DNA of 64,000 bases, from assembly GCF_000090795.2 (NCBI RefSeq), contig NW_003546250.1, forward strand, positions 543,902-607,901, in the 5' to 3' direction. Under the pieces are notes generated by a model. The model ran no database searches. It saw nothing but the letters and a program-made list of their open reading frames with translations, and was not told where the DNA came from. The stretch comes from Amphimedon queenslandica. Taxonomy: Eukaryota > Porifera > Demospongiae > Haplosclerida > Niphatidae. The position numbers and the translations under genes were made by a program. Each line of letters opens with the position of its first letter. Within the stretch, counting starts at the first letter, position 1. Shown here one piece after another: positions 57,920 through 64,000 of this stretch.

Positions 57920-60027
57920 AAAGTTATAAATATGCAGAATTTTTTACTTTTCATTTTTGGCGAAATTTGGCCAAAATCACTGTACTATAGTACAGGTACT
58001 TTATTGGCCTGATTTTGGAGCAACTTTAAAAATTAAAAAAAAATCCAAATGTGATTGGAATCAGCTCAAACTTGAAATACAACATCAAAATATGTATCAG
58101 GAAAAATATAAAAATGGAGAATTCTCTCCTTTTTATTTTTGGTGATATAGTACAGGGACTTTAGGCCAATTTTGGTGCACACAGCATAAGTGCAGCCATT
58201 AATATTTTAATTTATATTTTCATTATTTTAGAGCTCCAGCAGAAGCTAATCCTTTCAAAAGAGAAACGGTTTTATTTATTCAAAGTGATCAAAGCCCACA
58301 TGCTCCCACTAACGAACCTCGCCATGAACAAATCAGGATCTTAGTAAGTTTAGCCACACCCACTCACTTAACCACGCCCACTCTCAGTTTTATTACAGGT
58401 AGTTATGACAGAACATGTAAAGTCTGGGAGACAGCGAGTGGAGAGGAGCTACTGACGCTTGAAGGACACGGGAACGTTGTATATTCGGTTGCTTTTAACA
58501 ATCCTTACGGGTGAGAGAGTTTACTCCTTCAGCCATTGTTGGAAGTGATAAATTATAAATTGTTTTTGCTGGGTTATTGTGGTGGCCACAATGCTGTAAT
58601 CCTCATGTTATATAGTCTTTAGTGTGTACACGTATTTTGTCTGTCATATTAGTCTTTATATACTACCTGCCTTGTTATATAGTGGACTCCTCCTTTATTG
58701 CAATGGTAAAATAATTTATTGACTTGGATTGTAAATATTGACATTATAAATAATAATAGTCTCTTGATAAAGGAGAAGATGCAAATTGTAGATAGTCTTG
58801 TACATTATTGTAGAGTAGATAAGTCAAAAATGGACTTCTTGATGTCTTTGTTGTTTAGTGATAAGATTGCTACCAGTTCGTTTGATAAAACCTGTAAATT
58901 ATGGTGCTCCGAGACTGGGAAGTGTTTCCATACCTTCAGAGGACACACGCTGGAAGTCGTTAGTGTGGTTTTTAACCCTCAGAGTACCCTCGTCGCCAGT
59001 GGGAGCATGGACACAACCGCTAAGCTATGGGACGTTGCAAGTGGAGCCGAGAAAGCTACTCTAGCTGTAAGGAATTTGATACAAGCTCTATAATTATCCA
59101 TCTCTTTCTTCCTTCCCCCTTCTCTCTCTCTCTCCCACAGGGTCATTCCGCTGAAGTCATTACGCTTTCATTTGATACAGCTGGTGACTCAATGGTAACC
59201 GGCTCATTCGATCATACGGTCTTAGGATGGGACGTTACTACCGGAAAGTAATCATCGTAACAATTTGATGATACCCAGAATTTTATTTCTCATTAGGAGA
59301 AAGTATGGTCTCATCGGTCACAGAGCTGAGATATCTAACGTCCTTTATAATTTTGATTCCAGCCTGATAGCGACCAGCTCAATGGACAGTACATGTAAAC
59401 TATGGGATGCAAGAACGGGACAGTGTACCGCCACACTGAGGTCAGTAGGTCACGTGACTAGCATGTGACACTCTGTTCCTCTTGTAGGGATCATGAAGAC
59501 GAGGTTCTTGATCTTGCTTTTGATTCAACGGGTCAGTATCTACTGACTGGATCAGCCGACAGTGAGCGAATGAGAATAGAAATAATGCAACTTTGATTCT
59601 CTTTCTTCTCTGTTTTCCATCATTCGTGTGCATGTACATGTAGGTCATGCTGTACTCTATGATGTTAGAGCCATGGGATCTTTTTTATATAAACTATCAG
59701 GCCATTCTGGCGAAATTAACAAAGTAGAAATAATATTTGGAAACTATTTATCTATTTTAATGATTTCTTTTCCTGTTAGGTTGTTTTTAACCCTCAAGGC
59801 ACTAGATTATTAACGGCCAGCAGTGATAAAACTGCTCGTTTATGGGACTCTTCTAACGGAAACTGTTTGCAAACTCTCGAGGGACACAGCGAAGAGATAT
59901 TCAGTGCCACCTTCAACTATGAAGGCGACATTATTGTTACAGGTACACGTCCTTATTTTCGGTTGCAATGGTTACCGTATCTATGGTTACAGGTAGCAAA
60001 GATAATACATGTAGGCTATGGCGGTGA
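57289..60027 (+). CDS. DAW1: DAW1 (WDR69), dynein axonemal assembly WD40 protein
   Basis: DAW1 helps bring outer dynein arms into cilia and flagella. Fourteen or so exons keep phase from ATG 57289 to TGA 60025-60027. The N-terminus [20 protein letters not shown] and [10 protein letters not shown] nearly equal human MKLKSLLLRYYPPG and [26 protein letters not shown] precedes the WD40 ring. Blades follow one after another: [113 protein letters not shown] and [15 protein letters not shown] at the very end, as in human. One blade ([13 protein letters not shown]) is atypical. The intron at 57594-58231 holds the dispersed repeat and a (TA)n run. Confidence 0.96.
57870..58185 (-). repeat. (TA)n run and dispersed ~180-base repeat, DAW1 intron
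   Basis: A TA dinucleotide run at about 57878-57913 is followed by a repeat unit with CACTGTACTATAGTACAGGT, AATCAGCTCAAACTTGAAAT and ATATGTATCAGGAAAAATAT. The palindrome carries changes at both ends here, and a fragment of a second unit (GATATAGTACAGGGACTTTA) follows. Confidence 0.75.
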
Positions 60028-60066
60028 ACTGATTCACTAGCAACCGGCCAATAAGCAATTAATCAC

Positions 60067-60099
<33 letters not shown>

Positions 60100-60340
60100 T
60101 GTTATTGTTGTTTTTTTCAATTTCAAGCATGGGGTACGATTAAGAAGTCTAATTGTACCCAAAGATATACACTGTGTAACTAAACATTAATTTGTGCATC
60201 AGATTATGTCCATGAATTTCATAATCAGCTGCTTCAGCAATTTGTGTGGGCGTGGCTGGATTTCAACGCCCACGCAGTGCCAGTGAAGAACAGGTGTTAG
60301 ATCAATAGGTCCTCGTGTTTTAGAGTAACAGAGGGTCAAC
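60028..60340. other. Intergenic, DAW1 to CLNS1A
   Basis: 313 bases. It holds an ATT microsatellite (60066-60100), then a G+C-richer stretch just before the CLNS1A start (60240-60300), which should be that gene's promoter. No further gene seen. Confidence 0.5.
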
Positions 60341-61550
60341 ATGTCTTTTGCTGGCACTGACTCGGTCCTACAAGTACCAAACACTACTGTGTATGTACAG
60401 GGTCAGGATAAAGGACCTGGCCTCCTCTCTATTGAAGAATCGTAAGAGATAACTGTTTTTCTGTACATTAACCAATTTTGAGTTCTTTTCCTCTCTCAGT
60501 TGTGTCCAGTGGACGTCAGACAGTCAAACTGATATCATCACGTTAGAGTATCCCCTGATATCCCTCCATGCTGTCAGTCGAGATGTGAACGTGTTCCCTT
60601 ATCCCTGTCTCTATCTCCTTTACTGTCAAGAGGAGGAGGAGGAAGAAGATGATGATGATATTGAGGATGAGGGCAGTCCGGTTGAAAAGATCACAGAGTT
60701 TAGGTTCATTCCATTGTCACCTGATAGCTGTGAGTTTAGCCTTAGACGTACATTATCTAATTTGCAAATATTTTTAATATTTGAAATTCGAACGTGTCAT
60801 CATCATTCATGTTCTTAGATATACATTGTGATTTGTACTGCATTAAAATATGAGACTTTAAAAAGCATTGTTCAGATGTTACTATAAATTTATATATTTT
60901 CAATAACAATATAAAGAAAAGCTCCTAACCTCTCCTCCTCTCTCTCTCTCCTCCTTTCAGTGGATAGTATGTATTCTGCACTGTGTGAATGTCAGGCTCT
61001 CTATCCAGACTCTGAGCTCTCTTCTGACAGTCAGGCTGACGAGGAGGAGGAGCTAGGTGAAGGAGTAGAACTGATAGAAGATGAAGGATCAGCGAGAGGT
61101 CTCTTTTATACGTCGGCAGAGGAAGGATTCCCTCACTTGTCATCTCAGGGAATGGTAAGTAAGGGAGCCTTTTGGAACTAATCATGATTTAGTAATAATT
61201 GTAAAGCATAGATAGAATTTTTAGTTTAGTATTTTGCTAATTTTAGAGCAAAATGCCCATAACTTTAAATTGTCTGAATCAATTCAAACTTACTACACTA
61301 TATAAGGATTGGCCCAAATTTGAGAATGTAGAATAGGCTATTACATTATGTCACCTAATAGGCTACATTGCAACATTTAGAACAAGTAATTCAGATGCCA
61401 AGACCTGAAGAATTTGAATCAATGGTTCAAGAAGGTAGCCTTAGTTATTATTTTATTTTTGTTTGATTCTGATCATGAGCAGGCTATAGCAATGGAGGAC
61501 AGTATGAAGATGCTAACGAAGAGGAAGGAGGAGGAGAAGAAGCTCAATGA
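60341..61550 (+). CDS. CLNS1A: pICln, methylosome subunit
   Basis: pICln works with PRMT5 and WDR77 in the cytosol to deliver Sm proteins for snRNP assembly. Exons: 60341-60441, 60500-60729, 60961-61154, 61362-61434, 61483-61550. The PH-like domain reads LLSIEESCVQWTSDSQTDII, TLEYPLISLHAVSRDVN, CLYLLYCQ, an acidic loop of Glu/Asp, then ITEFRFIPLSPDSLDSMYSA (vertebrate: TEFRFVPSDKSALEAMFTA). The acidic C-terminal half ends MVQEGYSNGGQYEDANEEE, where human has GQFEDAD. The acidic region is conserved in kind. About 220 residues, like the human protein (237). Confidence 0.94.
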
Positions 61551-61686
61551 CATTTTGTTTCTCTCATAAGTCTTAAAATACATGTATACATAAACTCTCA
61601 ACATGACAATAATTATTTTTATTTAATTTTACCGGGCTCCGTAATCTACTCCGTATTTACCTGAAATACCTCCGTATTACATTAAA

Positions 61687-63435
61687 ATGGCGGCCAAGAG
61701 ATCAGCCACTGCTCAGTTGACTTCTGATAACTGGGAACAAGAGGACGAAAATGAAGAGGTATTATATATTTTTAAAGTTACTAGAAAGATATTGTTTCAC
61801 TGTAGCCCGCTAAAACTGGATTTGCAAGAGCTTCTGCTGAAGAATTAGAAAAAAGACCGTGAGAAATGACAATAAATTGTTCATTTTAAATATAATCTAA
61901 TTTTAGAATGAAAACTGCCAGGAGGACACTTGCAACAGGAGGAGCCAAGGTAGAAACTAATTACATTTCCTCAATGAATGGACATAGAAATTTTTATTTA
62001 CCGTTGCATGTCTTTCTAATTTGATTAATTATAAACCACACTCCAATAATTAATATTACTTTTATAGGCGGGAGGAAAGTTATTTTCTTCTATTGATCTC
62101 ACCAGAGGCTTGAAACCTTTTGGTTCGTCGCTATTATCAGCAAAACCTCCTTTCCTTCCTGCCACATCTCAGCCGCCATTAATGTCCTCATCTCTAACCA
62201 CACCCTCTTTTATGACCCCGCCCCAAACTGACACTCATTCGAAATACATCAAAAAATTGTGTGCACTGAATGAAAGTGTTAGCCAGTGGATTAGCGACCA
62301 CGTCAAGAAGAATCCTTGTATCGATCTGACTCCGATATTTGAAGATTATAAGAAATACCTGAAGGAGCTAGACGCTGAGAAAGAGGGCGTGGAGGAAACA
62401 GTTGCCATGACGACAACGAGTGAAACTGTTACCATGGAGACTGGAGATAAAGGGAATGAGGCGATGGAGAATGGAGGAGGAGCAGACGATGAAGAGGAAG
62501 AAGAGGAACAACCTGAGGAAACAGGTATCCATTAATTTACTGGTTATGCTTACATGTAGTTACACATGTATTAATTTCGGCTCGATTTTGGAGTAACTTT
62601 TAAAATTTGTAAAAAATCCAAACTTGATTGGAATGAGCTCAAACTTTCTATACAACATAAGAACATGTATATGTGTCAAGAAAAATTATAAAAATTATGA
62701 AGAATTCTCTCCTAGTCATTTTTGGCGAAATTTTTCCAAAGTCCCTGTGCTATAGTACAGGGACTTTGGCCTGATTTTGGAGCAATTTTTAAAATTCATA
62801 AAAAATTTAAATGTAATCAGAATCAGCTCAAACTTTCTACACATCATAAGAACATGTATATGCATCCGGAAAAAATTATAAAAATGGAGAAATCTCTCAG
62901 AGCCATTTTTGACCAATTACCATGTACTGAATGAGTAGTTGTGATTATTATGTTAATGTGCTCATTTCTATCATAATACGATATTTTGACCACATCCCTG
63001 TGTCCTTTATGCGTAGAAAAAGAAGAGAAGAAACAGCTAGACCTTATTCAAGAGCCAGAAGACGATACAGACTGTCTCTTTGCCCTCCGCACTAAACTCT
63101 ACTACAAGAAAGACGACAAATTTGTCGAGCTTGGCATAGGAAAACTCCGTGTGGAAGAAATAGAAGGAGGAGGAGTGAGACTGCTACTGAGGAATGATAC
63201 AACACTTAAGCAGATTCTGTTAAATGTTCGCATCAATTCCCAAGTACCCATGACCCTTCAGAAGAATAGCCTCCTCATTGTCTGTCCTCCTAATCCTCCA
63301 TTGGAGTCCAAGTCTCCCAGCAAGTCCAGTGATTCTCCTGATGATGCCACGCCCCCTCCAGTCACGTATGCTCTAAGAGTGAAGGATAGTAACATGGCTG
63401 AGCAGCTTCATAGCACCATAAAGAATAAATTATAA
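61687..63435 (+). CDS. NUP50: Nucleoporin NUP50
   Basis: NUP50 sits at the nuclear basket and speeds importin-alpha recycling. Exons: 61687-61758, 61806-61858, 61907-61949, 62068-62524, 63017-63435. The N-terminus MAAKRSATAQLTSDNWEQED matches the importin-alpha-binding start of NUP50 (KRNAEKELTDRNWDQED), then FARASAEELEKRPMKTARRT. The middle part has few or no FG repeats (LKPFGSSLLSAKPPF), followed by a conserved helical piece (YIKKLCALNESVSQWISDHV, CIDLTPIFEDYKKYLKEL). A Ran-binding domain ends the protein: LFALRTKLYYKKDDKFVELG, IGKLRVEEIEGGGVRLLLRN, VTYALRVKDSNMAEQLHSTI. Intron 4 holds two units of the dispersed repeat. Confidence 0.94.
62575..62925 (-). repeat. Dispersed ~180-base repeat, two units, NUP50 intron
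   Basis: GATTGGAATGAGCTCAAACT and AATCAGAATCAGCTCAAACT about 185 bases apart, each followed by ACAT...ATAAGAACATGTATATG. The block CCCTGTGCTATAGTACAGGG carries one mismatch in the palindrome. Orientation is opposite to the gene. Confidence 0.8.
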
Positions 63436-63726
63436 TAATAATAATGACTTTAATTATCTATTTAATAATGTGTTTGGTTTCATACCTTTCACTAATAATT
63501 ATTTTACTAAGCTAAACCTACACTTCATTGAGATGTATGTATGCTATGCAACTAGTGATAATAATGTTTGCTCTAACATTGAATTTGCAAAGTGTTCAAA
63601 TTTTTCTGGAAAAATCATTAAAATGTTCAAACAAGTTCTAACAATTAACAAAACTAAAAGCGTCTATTAAAATAGCATTAAAATTGTTACACAATACAGT
63701 ATTACAAACATTCATAAAGTATAGCA
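63436..63726. other. Convergent 3' region, NUP50 / last gene
   Basis: 291 bases between facing stop codons, AT-rich, starting with an AATAATAATAATG run. It should hold both polyadenylation sites; nothing else is seen. Confidence 0.5.
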
Positions 63727-64000
63727 TTAAGTAGTAATCTGACGTGTTGGTGCTGTTGTCCAGGATTCCATGTTCTTCTCCAGTCGTTTTAAAGAGTTTT
63801 TGATGTATTGTTTAGCTAATTCAATTCTTGATGGCAAAGACAAAATGTAATTATTGTAATAGGAAGAAATGTTAGTTGATGATCCATCATCAGTATTGAC
63901 TAATGGGGCTATGTTAATGGTGGTGCCCTTTTCTTTGGATGGTGACGCAGTTTGTAAGATAGTTTCGATTTCAGGATGACCCATTGAAGATGCTACAGTT
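63727..64000 (-). CDS. 3' end of an unrecognised gene (partial)
   Basis: An open frame runs from beyond the window end to TAA 63727-63729. The visible C-terminal part is about 90 residues: MGHPEIETILQTASPSKEKG, a Thr/Ser/Asn-rich linker, then a likely helix, IELAKQYIKNSLKRLEKNME, and the end SWTTAPTRQITT. The helix has a heptad-like pattern and could be a coiled coil. I do not recognise the family. It is convergent with NUP50. Confidence 0.6.
   Translation of the reverse strand, partial: TVASSMGHPEIETILQTASPSKEKGTTINIAPLVNTDDGSSTNISSYYNNYILSLPSRIELAKQYIKNSLKRLEKNMESWTTAPTRQITT

Overview
This looks like animal nuclear DNA from a very compact, AT-rich genome. I infer a demosponge (Amphimedon-like). 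The reasons are short GT-AG introns (many of 48-60 bases), tightly packed genes, a metazoan gene set (LAMP, 4EHP, pICln, NUP50, GCKIII kinase, PRD-class homeobox, Na/K-ATPase beta-like) and divergence from vertebrate proteins. The species call is inference; the gene calls rest on reading exons, splice sites and conserved motifs by eye.

Layout from left to right: the 3' end of an unknown + strand gene (1-485); three tandem LAMP-like membrane glycoprotein genes on - (931-5569); WDR44 on - (5855-11166); a 910-residue soluble guanylate cyclase on + (11522-16058); RFC4 on + (16447-18637); PHF14 on - (19066-22968); FUN14-domain gene, profilin and CDC20-like on + (23087-27103); PIN4, selenoprotein T and CTP:phosphocholine cytidylyltransferase on - (27283-31199); a membrane GDPD on + (31306-33818); a PRD-class homeobox gene and a PH-domain gene on - (34036-38337); an ATP1B-like gene on + (38444-39813); COX18 on - (39874-41306); an orphan basic protein on + (41347-41904); NKAP on - (42074-43481); two TMEM254 paralogues arranged tail to tail (43582-44275 + and 44411-45003 -); eIF4E2/4EHP on + (45049-46848); SPO11 on - (46925-48558); NT5DC2/3-like on + (48696-51285); an unknown low-complexity protein on - (51744-53694); an STK24/25/26-type kinase on - (53945-about 56993); DAW1, CLNS1A and NUP50 on + (57289-63435); and the 3' end of an unknown - strand gene (63727-64000).

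The genes are mostly housekeeping and do not form one pathway. Strong local features are head-to-head pairs with 40-140 bases between start codons, the LAMP triplet and the inverted TMEM254 pair. The cyclase stands out: one chain carries a heme-ligand histidine, an apparently complete catalytic site and a polybasic C-terminal tail ending in a CaaX box. Selenoprotein T is read through an in-frame TGA, with a good SECIS hairpin in its 3' UTR.

Non-coding structure is dominated by three things. A roughly 180-base repeat unit with a perfect palindrome at its heart lies in nine introns, in both orientations. Hundreds of bases of palindromic TACATG repeats fill the WDR44 introns. There are also ATT-type and CT-type microsatellites.
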